From NCBI RefSeq assembly GCF_002836255.1, contig NZ_PJAU01000054.1:293572-357571 (forward strand): a stretch of DNA of 64,000 nt, written 5' to 3'. Positions 35,246 to 44,747 of the stretch are shown one piece after another (position 1 is the first letter of the stretch; every line of letters starts with the position of its first letter). Position numbers and translations under genes: made by a program. This DNA comes from Colwellia sp. 75C3 (GTDB taxonomy: Bacteria > Pseudomonadota > Gammaproteobacteria > Enterobacterales > Alteromonadaceae). The notes beneath the pieces were generated by a model, which saw only the letters and a program-made list of their open reading frames with translations, did not search any database and was not told the origin of the DNA.

Positions 35246-37698
35246 TGATGGTTTTCCCTTCACTATTTAACAGCTTTAAAACGTTGCTCGTCGTTAACCT
35301 ATTTTTATTAGTCAGTGCTTGTGGTGACTCTACCGTAGAAGAAAAACCACCAATAGTTCCGGATAACAGTAACACTGAATATACCGGTCCGGCACCGACA
35401 ACCGAAGATATTCAAAAATATAAAACCTCACTCTGGGATAACATTTCTGCGACAGACCGTTGTGGTTCATGTCATACCGAAGGTAATCAAGCACCCTATT
35501 TTGCCAGTCGAGAAAACGTTAACGATGCTTATGCAGCAACCAATCCTCTCGTTAGCTTAAGTAAACCAGAAGAATCACGCTTGGTACAAAAAGTTGCCGG
35601 TGGACATAACTGCTGGCTCGACAGCGATCAAGCTTGTGGCGAAACGATGCAACAATGGGTCAAACTTTGGGCCGATGATCGAGTAAGCACAGCCAATGCT
35701 ATTGTATTAAAGCCACCGGTTATTAAAGAGCCAGGAACCAGTAAAAATTTCCCGAGTGAAAATACCTTATTCAGTACCCATGTCTATCCTATCGTCAGCC
35801 TGTATTGCGTAGATTGTCATAATGAATCGTCTAGTACAGCGCAGTCACCCTTTTTTGCCAGTAATAATATTGATAAAGCCTATGAAGCTGCTAGACAAGT
35901 TATTAACTTAGAAGAGCCCAATAAATCGCGCTTAGTCATTCGTTTAAGCAATGAATTTCATAATTGCTGGAGTGATTGTCAAACGAATAGCACTGAGATG
36001 CAAGCTGGCATTCAAGCGCTAAGTGATGAGATTACTGTTGACGTTATAGCACCTGAGATGGTGGTATCGAAATCACTCTTATTAACTGATGGTCTTGTCG
36101 CCTCGAGTGGTGGTCGATTTGAATCTGACATTATTGCGTTATATCAATTTAAAACCGGCAATGGTAATACCGCCTATGATACTTCAGGTATTTCCCCAGC
36201 AGCGAACTTAACACTAACCGGTAACGTAGAATGGCTTGGTAGTTGGGGATTATCTTTTACTAACGGTAAGGCTCAAGCAAGTACCGCCAACAGCAAGAAA
36301 ATACATGACTTAATAACATCCACCAATGAATTCGCCATTGAAGCTTGGATCACGCCAAATAATGTAGTGCAAGAAGGTCCAGCTAGAATAATCAGCTACT
36401 CTGCAGGGGATAATGATAGAAACTTTACTTTAGGGCAAAGCCAATATAATTATGATTTTATGCTGCAAACAGCGAGTAGTAGCAGTAATGGTGAGCCAGC
36501 ATTAAGTACACCAGATGATGATGAAGTATTGCAAGCGACATTACAGCATGTAGTACTTACCTATTCAGCTACCGATGGTCGTCGAATTTATGTAAACGGC
36601 AAACTAATTGAGGTTGTTGATGAAGCGATATCACCATTAGCATCGTGGGATGATAGTTTTGCGTTAATTCTAGGTAGGGAAGCTTCAAATAATCACGTAT
36701 GGCAGGGTAATATACGTTTGTTAGCCATTTATAACCGCACGTTATCGCAAGAGCAAATTTCGCAAAATTATGATGTCGGCGTAGGTGAGAAATTTTTCTT
36801 ATTATTTTCAATAAGTGATTTAGTCGATTTAGCAAATACTTATATTTTATTTGAAGTTAGCCAGTATGACAATTACAGCTATTTATTCACCAACCCAAGT
36901 TTGGTCAACCTTGACGGTAACTCCCTTCCCAAAACTACAGCCCTGAGTAAAATGCGTATTGGTGTTAATGGTAAAGAAAGTGCTCAAGGTCAAGCCTATG
37001 CTAATCTCAATCAAAGTTTTACTACTGACGATGTTATTACAGAGCCTGTAGGCCTTTCACCTTTGGGCACGATTATAGCGCTAGAAAAAGGGGCTAATAA
37101 TGACGAGTTTTTCTTAACTTTTGAGCAATTGGGTGAACATAGCAATGTGGTTTTACCGGCAACATTTATCGCACCGGATGACACATTTATTGATAATGAT
37201 AGTGCTAGAATTGGTCTGCGAAACTTCGCACAAATTCATGGCAGTATGAGTGTATTAACAGGTGTTAATAAAGACTCTACTAACGTTGCTACAACCTACC
37301 AGCTTGTTAAACAACAATTACCAACGTTAACCAATATAGAAACCTTTATCTCTGCACAGCAAATGGGCATCACACAACTAGCAATAGCCTACTGTGATAC
37401 AGCCCTTGAAAATGAAAACTTACGCATGGCTTGGTTTCCCGATGTCAATTTCAGTAATACACCAGACATTGCTTTGGACAGAACAGGCAGAGCAAACCTG
37501 CTTAACCCGCTACTAGATCAGTTAATGCCCTCAACACTTGGCACTCAACCTGATAAGGCAACGGTATATTCTGAACTTGATAACCTTATTAGCAGACTCG
37601 CTGTTTGCGGCAGTAGTTGTGACACTAATCGAACTAAAAACATTGCCAAAGCAAGCTGTGCAGCTGTATTAGGCAGTGCTGTAATGCTTGTTCAATAG
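35245..37698 (+). CDS. LamG lipoprotein with two CxxCH motifs
   Basis: 817 residues from the ATG at 35245, which overlaps the preceding stop and has GGGAGA just upstream. The lipobox LVSAC is near residue 29. Two similar ~110-residue modules each hold one haem motif, CGSCH (73-77) and CVDCH (188-192), each followed by P(Y/F)FAS and a conserved HNCW. A LamG/concanavalin-like jellyroll follows (~290-440; EAWITPNN, GRRIYVNGKL, ILGREASN), which usually binds sugars or matrix. The C-terminal ~350 residues are unassigned and end in a Cys-rich stretch. It is probably displayed on the cell surface. Confidence 0.8.
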   Translation: MMVFPSLFNSFKTLLVVNLFLLVSACGDSTVEEKPPIVPDNSNTEYTGPAPTTEDIQKYKTSLWDNISATDRCGSCHTEGNQAPYFASRENVNDAYAATNPLVSLSKPEESRLVQKVAGGHNCWLDSDQACGETMQQWVKLWADDRVSTANAIVLKPPVIKEPGTSKNFPSENTLFSTHVYPIVSLYCVDCHNESSSTAQSPFFASNNIDKAYEAARQVINLEEPNKSRLVIRLSNEFHNCWSDCQTNSTEMQAGIQALSDEITVDVIAPEMVVSKSLLLTDGLVASSGGRFESDIIALYQFKTGNGNTAYDTSGISPAANLTLTGNVEWLGSWGLSFTNGKAQASTANSKKIHDLITSTNEFAIEAWITPNNVVQEGPARIISYSAGDNDRNFTLGQSQYNYDFMLQTASSSSNGEPALSTPDDDEVLQATLQHVVLTYSATDGRRIYVNGKLIEVVDEAISPLASWDDSFALILGREASNNHVWQGNIRLLAIYNRTLSQEQISQNYDVGVGEKFFLLFSISDLVDLANTYILFEVSQYDNYSYLFTNPSLVNLDGNSLPKTTALSKMRIGVNGKESAQGQAYANLNQSFTTDDVITEPVGLSPLGTIIALEKGANNDEFFLTFEQLGEHSNVVLPATFIAPDDTFIDNDSARIGLRNFAQIHGSMSVLTGVNKDSTNVATTYQLVKQQLPTLTNIETFISAQQMGITQLAIAYCDTALENENLRMAWFPDVNFSNTPDIALDRTGRANLLNPLLDQLMPSTLGTQPDKATVYSELDNLISRLAVCGSSCDTNRTKNIAKASCAAVLGSAVMLVQ

Positions 37699-37790
37699 TC
37701 TTCTCGTCATAAATACTCAGTAGGAAAATTGTTTACTAAGTAAAAAAGAGTGACTGATAAGCAGAAAAGTTATGGAGCATAGGGAATCAC

Positions 37791-39374
37791 ATGAAAAAAA
37801 CTAAACACTTACATCCAGATAGTCCTTTATTATTTGGCGATCACAAAAAACCAATGACTCGTCGAGACTTTATCTCTGCTGGCCTTAAGACAGGTGGTCA
37901 TGCAGTTGCTGGATTATCACTCTATAGTCTTTTAGCAAACCCAAACAAAGCTAATGCTGCACTTTCAAGTGATATGGAAGCGTTAAGAGACAGTTGCGGC
38001 ATCAGTGCACAAGGTGCAGGGAAAATACCCTTCATCAGTTTCGACCTAGCTGGCGGTGCTAATATTTCAGGATCTAATGTTTTAGTCGGTGGCCTAGGTG
38101 GTCAGCAAGATTTTCTCTCAACCGCAGGTTACAGTAAATTGGGGATACCTGGTGATATGGCACCTAACATTGCTAACCCTGACACTATGCTATCAGACTT
38201 TATTAATACCGATTTAGGATTAGCTTTTCATTCCGACTCCGCTTTTTTACGGGGCATATTAGAAAAAGTATCACCTGAAACAGCAGCCAATATAAATGGC
38301 GCGGTTATTCCAAGCCGTTCTGACAATGATACCTCTAATAATCCACATAACCCTATGTATGCAATTGCAGCCGCTGGTGCAAATGGCTCATTAATGCCAC
38401 TTATCGGCTCTCGTAATACCGATTCTGGCGGTAACTCCATGGCTCCAGCGAGCTTTATCGATTTAAGCAAACGCCCTACTAAAATTGATCGCCCAAGCGA
38501 TGTTACTGGCTTAGTTGATGTTGGCGATTTGTTTGAAATTTTCAATAAAGATGATGCTGTAGCAGTGATGGAAAGCATACAACGTGTTAGTGCTCAAAAA
38601 ATGACACAGGTAAATAGCCAAGTTACCCGTGATGATGTGATTAAAGATATGGTTAATTGTGGCTATGTTAAAAGTGCAGATCTTACCGATCGCTTTGGCG
38701 ATCCTTCAACGTTAGATCCAAGTTCTGATTTGGATATTGTTGGCGATGGAGCAATATTCACTAACGATGAATATAATAATGAAAACGAATTTCAAAAGAC
38801 CGCCTCTATCATGAAGTTAGTTGTTAATGGTTTTTCTGGTGCGGGAACGATTACTATGGGCGGCTTTGATTATCATACCGGCGATCGAAGCACAGGAGAA
38901 TTACGCGACTTACGTGCAGGACGTTGTATGGGCGCTTGTTTAGAGTATGCTGCACGACGTAACCAACCTCTGATGATGTATGTCTTCAGTGATGGCTCTG
39001 TGGCAAGTAACGGACAAATAGATGAATCAGCCGATGGTCGTGGTAAAGGACAGTGGACCGGCGATAATTCATCAACAGGTGCATCATTTTTCTTAGTGTA
39101 TAACCCAACCGGCAAACCGCAATTAATGGGGGCTACCGCTGAACAAAATGCTATACAGCAACAAATAGGTTTTATGAGACCAGATGCGTCTGTTGAAACA
39201 GCTTCAGCTCCATCGGCAAACAATGTCAATCTACTGGTACAAACCGTGCTATTAAATTATATGGCGCTGCATGGCCAACAAGGTCAGTTTTCAACGCTAG
39301 TACCTGGCCAAGGCCTTGGCAATATTACGATGTTAGACTCACTTACCGCTTTTCAACCTATTATAACCGCTTAA
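37791..39374 (+). CDS. Tat-exported DUF1501-like protein
   Basis: 527 residues. The N-terminus holds a twin-arginine motif (TRRDFI) before a hydrophobic stretch, so the folded protein is exported by Tat. The mature part (FISFDLAGGANISGSN, GGFDYHTG, MMYVFSDGS) resembles DUF1501 proteins, which belong to the alkaline-phosphatase superfamily and in planctomycetes are paired with DUF1585-type haem proteins. Some databases mislabel such proteins as GspF, which they are not. It ends the plus-strand trio; its last codons are included in a 137-bp duplication. Confidence 0.78.
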   Translation: MKKTKHLHPDSPLLFGDHKKPMTRRDFISAGLKTGGHAVAGLSLYSLLANPNKANAALSSDMEALRDSCGISAQGAGKIPFISFDLAGGANISGSNVLVGGLGGQQDFLSTAGYSKLGIPGDMAPNIANPDTMLSDFINTDLGLAFHSDSAFLRGILEKVSPETAANINGAVIPSRSDNDTSNNPHNPMYAIAAAGANGSLMPLIGSRNTDSGGNSMAPASFIDLSKRPTKIDRPSDVTGLVDVGDLFEIFNKDDAVAVMESIQRVSAQKMTQVNSQVTRDDVIKDMVNCGYVKSADLTDRFGDPSTLDPSSDLDIVGDGAIFTNDEYNNENEFQKTASIMKLVVNGFSGAGTITMGGFDYHTGDRSTGELRDLRAGRCMGACLEYAARRNQPLMMYVFSDGSVASNGQIDESADGRGKGQWTGDNSSTGASFFLVYNPTGKPQLMGATAEQNAIQQQIGFMRPDASVETASAPSANNVNLLVQTVLLNYMALHGQQGQFSTLVPGQGLGNITMLDSLTAFQPIITA

Positions 39375-39695
39375 GACCTTAATACCGCGGGATTAAAATC
39401 CCGCCTACAACATAATTTTCCGTAGGCGGGAATTAATTCGCGCATCTTTTAAACGGGAATTTATTCGCGCATATTTTAAACGAGAATTTATTCCCCATTA
39501 TTACCGCTTAAAACCTTAATACCGCGGGATTAAAATCCCGCCTACAACATAATTTTCCGTAGGCGGGAATTTATTCGCGCATCTTTTAAACGAGAATTTA
39601 TTCGCGCATCTTTTAACCGGGAATTTATTCGCGCATCTTTTAAACGAGAATTTGTTCGCGCATCTTTTAACCGATAATTTATTCGCGCTATAAAT
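39361..39695. repeat. 137-bp direct duplication containing a 27-bp minisatellite and REP-like tips
   Basis: The segment from 39361 is repeated from 39498 (period 137), including the last codons of the DUF1501 gene (TTAT(A/T)ACCGCTTAA). Each copy has the palindrome CGCGGGATTAAAATCCCG and a GTAGGCGGGAATTxATTCGCG tip. A 27-bp unit, (G/A)GAATTTATTCGCGCATCTTTTAA(A/C)C, then runs about three times in the first copy and five times in the second. No gene is present. Confidence 0.85.
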
Positions 39696-39698
39696 ATT

Positions 39699-40679
39699 TT
39701 ACTGCTGCAACCCCTTAGAGAAGTGTAAACGTTGTTCATTATCGATAATAATGGCTTCATATTCAGATAGTTTGTTAATTATATTCATACCTTCTTTAAG
39801 GCCCTTAACAAAGATAGTAGTCGATAAAGCATCAACAACCGTAGCATCTTTACCAATAACGGAGACACTGACAACTTTTCGCGCTGAGTCCCCCGTTTTT
39901 GGGTTAATGATATGATGATAACGTTTACCATCCTCAATGAAGTAACGCTCATAATCCCCAGAGGTAGAGATTGCTTCATCAGTTAGCGGAATATGTACTG
40001 CATTCTTTTCTTCCGCCCTTGGATGCTTGATACCTACTAACCAAGGTCTACCATTACGGTCGCCTAATAAGGCAGTATCACCACCGGCACTCATTAGTGC
40101 ATAATTAACTCCTGCAGATTTCAGAATACTAATACAGCGTTTTATCGCATAACCTTTAGCTATGCCACCCAAGTCTATTTTAACCGCGCTGTTAGCAAAC
40201 TTAACTGTGTTATTTGTTTCATCTAAAGTAACAGCTTGGTAATTTATCGCCGCTAACGCATTAGTAATAGCTGATTGCGCAGGTCGTATATTTTCTCGAT
40301 AATCGTATTGATAACCTATAGAAGCATAGGTTATATCAAAAGCACCTTCACTCATCACCGAGATATCATGGGCTGTAGCTAATAAAGTTATCAGTTCTTG
40401 TGAAACACCAACCTTTCTATTACCTGCCTCGCGATTAAGCAGACTCAGTTCGCTACTTGCAATATAAGGACTCATCGACTTATCTAATCGATCCATTTCC
40501 GCCATAACTGCACTAATTAATTTTTGTGCATGACTAGCCGAAGCGTTTTCTTCATCCAGCCAAAATTCAATATGTGCACGTGTACCCATAGTATTAAAAG
40601 TATGCTGGTACCATTTAGCACAAGACTGAAAAGGTAGAAAAAGAACTGCAAAAGCTATAACAGGAATGAGGTATTTCAA
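39699..40679 (-). CDS. apbE: FAD:protein FMN transferase (ApbE family)
   Basis: 326 residues with an N-terminal signal segment, so it acts in the periplasm, where it attaches FMN to Ser/Thr of target proteins. Family marks are MGTRAHIEF, DLGGIAKGYAI, MSAGGDTALLG, STSGDYERYF and HHIINPKTG with the magnesium-binding DA(L/T)ST region near VDALSTT. No protein in the window shows an obvious flavinylation motif (S/TGAT-type), so its substrate is elsewhere or unrecognised. ApbE often travels with DUF3570, DUF4266 and TlpA genes, which occur ~10 kb away here, so it likely belongs with that group. Confidence 0.92.
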   Translation of the reverse strand: MKYLIPVIAFAVLFLPFQSCAKWYQHTFNTMGTRAHIEFWLDEENASASHAQKLISAVMAEMDRLDKSMSPYIASSELSLLNREAGNRKVGVSQELITLLATAHDISVMSEGAFDITYASIGYQYDYRENIRPAQSAITNALAAINYQAVTLDETNNTVKFANSAVKIDLGGIAKGYAIKRCISILKSAGVNYALMSAGGDTALLGDRNGRPWLVGIKHPRAEEKNAVHIPLTDEAISTSGDYERYFIEDGKRYHHIINPKTGDSARKVVSVSVIGKDATVVDALSTTIFVKGLKEGMNIINKLSEYEAIIIDNEQRLHFSKGLQQ

Positions 40680-40685
40680 AGAGTT

Positions 40686-40818
40686 ATACCCTCTTAATTA
40701 AGTTTTGGGGTTGTTGTGCATAGAAAAACACATCAAGGCAAGGCGCTCGATTGAGCAATAGCTAGCTATTGGGTTTAGAGCAACGCTGACATGGAGTATT
40801 ATAATCTGCACAAGTGAG
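40686..40818. repeat. MITE-like repeat, family B, copy 2 (right end eroded)
   Basis: It shares TTGTTGTGCATAG, CAAGGCAAGGCGCTCGATTG and the CAATAGCTAGCTATTG hairpin with copies 13952-14110 and 53176-53333. The left end ATACCCTCTTAATTAAG is degraded, and the right end stops at the prkB stop codon without the TTGGTAT tip. Confidence 0.75.
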
Positions 40819-41718
40819 TTATAAATCGCTCATCCAATCTAACTGTTTGTTTGCTTGGGTTTTACGATCAATTAAGTCACGTATAAGAGGTGTTAAAATT
40901 AACTCCATCGCTAAACCCATTTTACCACCAGGTACGACAAGGGTATTAATTCGTGACATAAAAGAGCCATCGATCATACGTAGGTAATATTGAAAATCTA
41001 CATTTTTAACTTCTCGAAAGCGAATCACCACAAAACTTTCATCTAAGCTAGGAATGGCCTTAGCACTAAATGGGTTTGAAGTATCTACTGTAGGTACACG
41101 CTGAAAGTTGATATGAGTACGTGAGAACTGTGGTGTGATGAAAGAGATATAATCTTCCATACTTCTGACAATACTTGCGGTTACGGCTTCTCGAGAATGA
41201 CCTCGCTTATTGGTATCCCGGATAATCTTTTGAATCCACTCTAAATTAACAATGGGTACCATACCAATGAGCAAATCAACATGCTTAGCGACATCATTGT
41301 CAGGGGTTACTACGCCGCCGTGAAGTCCCTCGTAATATAACAAGTCGGTACCTTCACCGAAGTCTTCCCATGGAGTAAAAGTGCCCGGCATTTGATTGTA
41401 TGGAACCGCTTCATCAAACGTATGTAAATAACGCCTGATCTGTCCTTTACCTGTTTCGCTATAGTCACGGAATTGTTTTTCCAATGCGGTGAAGTCATTA
41501 GCAAGATCACCAAAATAGCTGATGTTGTTACCAACTTCTTTAGCCTTTCGCTTTTCCATATCCATTTCTTGACGTGAAAATCGGTGAAAGCTATCACCTT
41601 CTACATTAACAGAGGTTATACCAAGCGTTCTAAAGATATGCTCAAATGAAGCAGTCGTTGTAGAGGTACCAGCCCCGGATGAACCGGTGACTGCTATTAT
41701 AGGATTTCGTGACGACAT
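40819..41718 (-). CDS. prkB: Phosphoribulokinase-like kinase PrkB
   Basis: 299 residues, P-loop kinase related to uridine kinase and phosphoribulokinase. The Walker A motif GSSGAGTST is at 12-20 and the GDSFHRF substrate segment follows at ~41. The length and motifs fit the PrkB of enteric and marine gammaproteobacteria, found near crp and yhfA. No RuBisCO or other Calvin-cycle gene is in the window, so a role in carbon fixation is not suggested; its true substrate is not settled. Its 3' end abuts a MITE-like repeat. Confidence 0.9.
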   Translation of the reverse strand: MSSRNPIIAVTGSSGAGTSTTTASFEHIFRTLGITSVNVEGDSFHRFSRQEMDMEKRKAKEVGNNISYFGDLANDFTALEKQFRDYSETGKGQIRRYLHTFDEAVPYNQMPGTFTPWEDFGEGTDLLYYEGLHGGVVTPDNDVAKHVDLLIGMVPIVNLEWIQKIIRDTNKRGHSREAVTASIVRSMEDYISFITPQFSRTHINFQRVPTVDTSNPFSAKAIPSLDESFVVIRFREVKNVDFQYYLRMIDGSFMSRINTLVVPGGKMGLAMELILTPLIRDLIDRKTQANKQLDWMSDL

Positions 41719-41838
41719 AAATGCTCAAAAGGTAAACTAAAGTACAATAGATATTTTATACGGTGAATTAACGTTTAGGTCAAGGAGAAAGCGACAAGTT
41801 TGCAGATGAAGGCTGCATAGTCACTATATTCACCAATA

Positions 41839-42151
41839 ATACCAAGTACATTAATTAATTGACCACTTAGCGAGAATTAAAAGGCTTAGAGGCAAGGCAT
41901 TGATTGAAGATAATGGTTATTCAGGAGAATGTGCTCCTGCATTCTCTAAGAAGCTACATCCATGTAGCGTCCTTCTCAAAATTAATAACGCCGCATATAA
42001 GCCTTATAAACTCGCCCTTTGGGAGTTTATTAGCAAACTAATAACTGCTCAAAATTAAAGAAATATAGAATAACTATGTTTAAGTAATTTTGCTTGTTCT
42101 AAGCTCGCTAATACAACTCTAAGCTGATCAATTTATTAGTGTAATTGGTAT
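41839..42151. repeat. MITE-like repeat, family A, copy 2, with nested insert
   Basis: A 313-bp element bounded by ATACCAA and TTGGTAT and matching 7893-8157. It is longer because its middle holds an extra ~50 bp, including 41922-41949, whose reverse complement resembles the TTAGAGAATGC...ATTCTCCTG unit found at 60069 and 60270. It fills most of the 508-bp gap between prkB and rplQ. Confidence 0.83.
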
Positions 42152-42177
42152 AATATCTTTATCAAATTTCAGGCAAT

Positions 42178-42205
42178 AAAAAACCGAGCCTAAGCTCGGT
42201 TTTTT
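42178..42205 (-). terminator. Terminator of the alpha operon
   Basis: ACCGAGC (42183-42189) pairs with GCTCGGT (42194-42200) around CTAA, with an A tract on the plus strand that gives the T run after rplQ. Confidence 0.9.
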
Positions 42206-42226
42206 AATTGAAGAATAAACTTTCGT

Positions 42227-42631
42227 TTATGCTTCAGCTACTTCTTCAATCACTTCAGGAGCATCTTCTACTACTGGGCGATCTACAAGTTCAATGTAAG
42301 CCATAGGAGCTTTATCACCAGTACGGAAACCACATTTTAAAATGCGAGTATATCCACCTGGACGTTCTTGGTAACGAGCACCAAGTTCGTTGAATAAAAT
42401 ACCTACTACTTCTTTGTCTTGTGTACGTGCAAATACCAAACGGCGATTTGCAACACTATCGATCTTAGCCAATGTAATTAATGGCTCTACTACCATACGT
42501 AGTTCTTTAGCTTTAGCAACGGTAGTTTTAATAACTCCGTGCTTAACTAATGAGCTAGCCATATTGCGGAACATCGCTTGACGATGACTGCTATTACGGT
42601 TTAACTGGCGACCGCTTTGACGATGACGCAT
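42227..42631 (-). CDS. rplQ: 50S ribosomal protein L17
   Basis: 134 residues. [20 protein letters not shown] is the standard L17 start, and [10 protein letters not shown] is conserved. L17 lies in the large subunit near the exit tunnel. The C-terminal tail is acidic ([14 protein letters not shown]). It is the last gene of the alpha operon, 43 bp after rpoA and directly before the terminator. Confidence 0.97.
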   Translation of the reverse strand: MRHRQSGRQLNRNSSHRQAMFRNMASSLVKHGVIKTTVAKAKELRMVVEPLITLAKIDSVANRRLVFARTQDKEVVGILFNELGARYQERPGGYTRILKCGFRTGDKAPMAYIELVDRPVVEDAPEVIEEVAEA

Positions 42632-42674
42632 AAGTTAATCCTTCTCTCTAACTGTTAAAAAAATGATGATCGAA

Positions 42675-43664
42675 CTAGTCGTTGTCAACAATGCTTTCAG
42701 GTGGCCAGTTTTCTAGGCGCATGCCTAGAGACAAACCACGAGACGCTAACACGTCTTTGATTTCTGTTAGAGACTTCTTACCTAAATTAGGCGTTTTAAG
42801 AAGCTCAACTTCAGCACGTTGTACTAAGTCACCTATGTATTGAATTGCTTCTGCTTTTAAACAGTTAGCTGAACGAACAGTTAATTCTAGATCATCAACA
42901 GGACGAAGCAAGATTGGGTCGAACAATGGTTTTTCTTCCACTTGCTCTACTTCTTTGATATCACGAAGTTCAACAAACGCATCAAGCTGTTCAGCAAGAA
43001 TAGTTGAAGCACGACGGATAGCTTCTTCCGGATCCAATGTACCATTGGTTTCCATATCTAAAACTAATTTGTCTAAATCTGTACGTTGTTCAACACGTGC
43101 AGAATCAACATCATAAGCAATTCTAACTACTGGGCTGAATGAAGCATCAACCAACAAACGACCAATAGCTCGATCTTCTTCCTCGGCATCACGGCGCGCT
43201 GAAGCAGGAACGTAACCACGTCCCATTTCAATTTTAATGCGCATGCTGATAGAACCTTCACCTGTTAAGGTACAGATAACATGGTCTGGGTTTGCAATAG
43301 TTACATCACCATCATGTTGTATATCAGCTGCCGTTACAGGGCCTTCACCAGACTTAGTTAAGGTAAGAACGGCTTCATTCTTGCCTTCTAGTATAACTGC
43401 AAGCCCTTTAAGGTTTAACAATATTTCGATGATGTCCTCTTGAACACCTTCTTTACTACTGTACTCATGTAAAACACCGTCAATCTCTACTTCAGTTACG
43501 GCACAACCCGGCATTGAAGATAAAAGAATGCGGCGTAACGCATTACCTAAAGTGTGACCAAAACCACGTTCTAGTGGCTCTAAAGTTACCTTCGCACGTC
43601 GAGCGCTAAGGGTTTCAATGCCAACTAAGCGTGGTCTAAGGAATTCGGTTACAGAACCCTGCAT
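42675..43664 (-). CDS. rpoA: RNA polymerase alpha subunit
   Basis: 329 residues, the usual length. The N-terminal domain ([19 protein letters not shown]) serves in alpha dimerisation and assembly of beta and beta'; the C-terminal domain, with [17 protein letters not shown] and a [10 protein letters not shown] helix, contacts UP elements and activators such as CRP or FNR. It sits in the normal place between rpsD and rplQ. Confidence 0.98.
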   Translation of the reverse strand: MQGSVTEFLRPRLVGIETLSARRAKVTLEPLERGFGHTLGNALRRILLSSMPGCAVTEVEIDGVLHEYSSKEGVQEDIIEILLNLKGLAVILEGKNEAVLTLTKSGEGPVTAADIQHDGDVTIANPDHVICTLTGEGSISMRIKIEMGRGYVPASARRDAEEEDRAIGRLLVDASFSPVVRIAYDVDSARVEQRTDLDKLVLDMETNGTLDPEEAIRRASTILAEQLDAFVELRDIKEVEQVEEKPLFDPILLRPVDDLELTVRSANCLKAEAIQYIGDLVQRAEVELLKTPNLGKKSLTEIKDVLASRGLSLGMRLENWPPESIVDND

Positions 43665-43692
43665 ATATGTCCTCTCTTAAAGTGCAACTTTA

Positions 43693-44313
43693 CTATTTAG
43701 AGTAAAGTTCAACAATCAACTGTTCATTAATTTCGGCAGATAAGTCAGCACGATCTGGAACACGTTTGAAAACGCCTTCAAGCTTCTTAGTATCTACTTC
43801 AACCCAAAGTGGTTTCTCACGTTGATCAGCTAATTCTAAAGCAGCGATAATACGCGCTTGAGTTTTAGACTTCTCACGAACAGAAACAGTATCTTCAGCT
43901 TTAACAGTGAAAGATGGAATATTAACTACAACGCCATTTACCACGATAGCCTTATGGCTAACTAATTGACGGGCTTCAGCACGAGTGCTTGCATAACCCA
44001 TACGGTAAACTACGTTATCTAAACGAGTCTCTAAAAGCTGTAACAAGTTTTCACCTGTGTTGCCTTTTTGACGTGCCGCTTCTTTGTAGTAATTACTGAA
44101 TTGTTTTTCAAGCACGCCAAAAATACGACGAACTTTCTGTTTTTCACGAAGTTGAACACCGTAATCAGACAAACGACCGCGACGGGCGCCGTGTTGACCT
44201 GGTATTGTTTCGATTTTACATTTAGTGTCAATTGCTCTAACACCGCTTTTTAGGAACAAATCTGTTCCTTCGCGACGACTAAGCTTTAACTTAGGACCTA
44301 AATATCTAGCCAT
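43693..44313 (-). CDS. rpsD: 30S ribosomal protein S4
   Basis: 206 residues, as in E. coli. The start [19 protein letters not shown] and the S4 RNA-binding domain ([20 protein letters not shown]) are clear. S4 nucleates 30S assembly and in E. coli represses its own operon by binding the leader of rpsM; a hairpin in that leader is listed separately. Confidence 0.98.
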   Translation of the reverse strand: MARYLGPKLKLSRREGTDLFLKSGVRAIDTKCKIETIPGQHGARRGRLSDYGVQLREKQKVRRIFGVLEKQFSNYYKEAARQKGNTGENLLQLLETRLDNVVYRMGYASTRAEARQLVSHKAIVVNGVVVNIPSFTVKAEDTVSVREKSKTQARIIAALELADQREKPLWVEVDTKKLEGVFKRVPDRADLSAEINEQLIVELYSK

Positions 44314-44344
44314 TTTCTTTCTCCAACTATCCTAAAAAGAGCGA

Positions 44345-44734
44345 TTAAACGCGACGTTTCTTAGGAGGACGACAACCATTATGAGGAATAGGTGTAACGT
44401 CAGTAATGTTGGTGATTTTAAAACCAGCAGCATTTAAGGCACGGATAGCAGATTCACGACCTGGACCTGGACCTTTAACGAAAACTTCAATATTCTTCAA
44501 GCCAAACTCTTTTGCAACAGCGCCAGCGCGGTCTGCAGCTACTTGCGCAGCGAAAGGGGTAGATTTACGTGAACCACGGAAACCTGAACCACCTGCAGTC
44601 GCCCAAGATAAAGCATTACCTTGACGGTCTGTAAGAGTCACGATTGTGTTGTTGAAAGAAGCATGGATATGAGCCATGCCATCAGCAACTTGTTTTTTTA
44701 CGCGTTTACGCGTACGAACTGGTGTTTTAGCCAT
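44345..44734 (-). CDS. rpsK: 30S ribosomal protein S11
   Basis: 129 residues. Typical S11 stretches are [20 protein letters not shown] and [13 protein letters not shown] at the end. S11 forms part of the platform of the 30S subunit. It lies 13 bp after rpsM and 31 bp before rpsD. Confidence 0.98.
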   Translation of the reverse strand: MAKTPVRTRKRVKKQVADGMAHIHASFNNTIVTLTDRQGNALSWATAGGSGFRGSRKSTPFAAQVAADRAGAVAKEFGLKNIEVFVKGPGPGRESAIRALNAAGFKITNITDVTPIPHNGCRPPKKRRV

Positions 44735-44747
44735 TGTCTAGTTCCTC

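Noticed and set aside
39361..39695. CRISPR-like look of the 27-bp repeats
   Set aside because: The units abut each other with no unique spacers, and no cas genes are in the window; it is a minisatellite.
39542..39760. Antisense 72-residue frame with a nine-residue repeat
   Set aside because: It is a translation of the 27-bp minisatellite, has no supported start and overlaps the apbE end; there is no sign of a real protein.
40819..41718. Calvin-cycle function for the phosphoribulokinase-like gene
   Set aside because: The sequence fits the PrkB group of heterotrophs and no RuBisCO gene is near.
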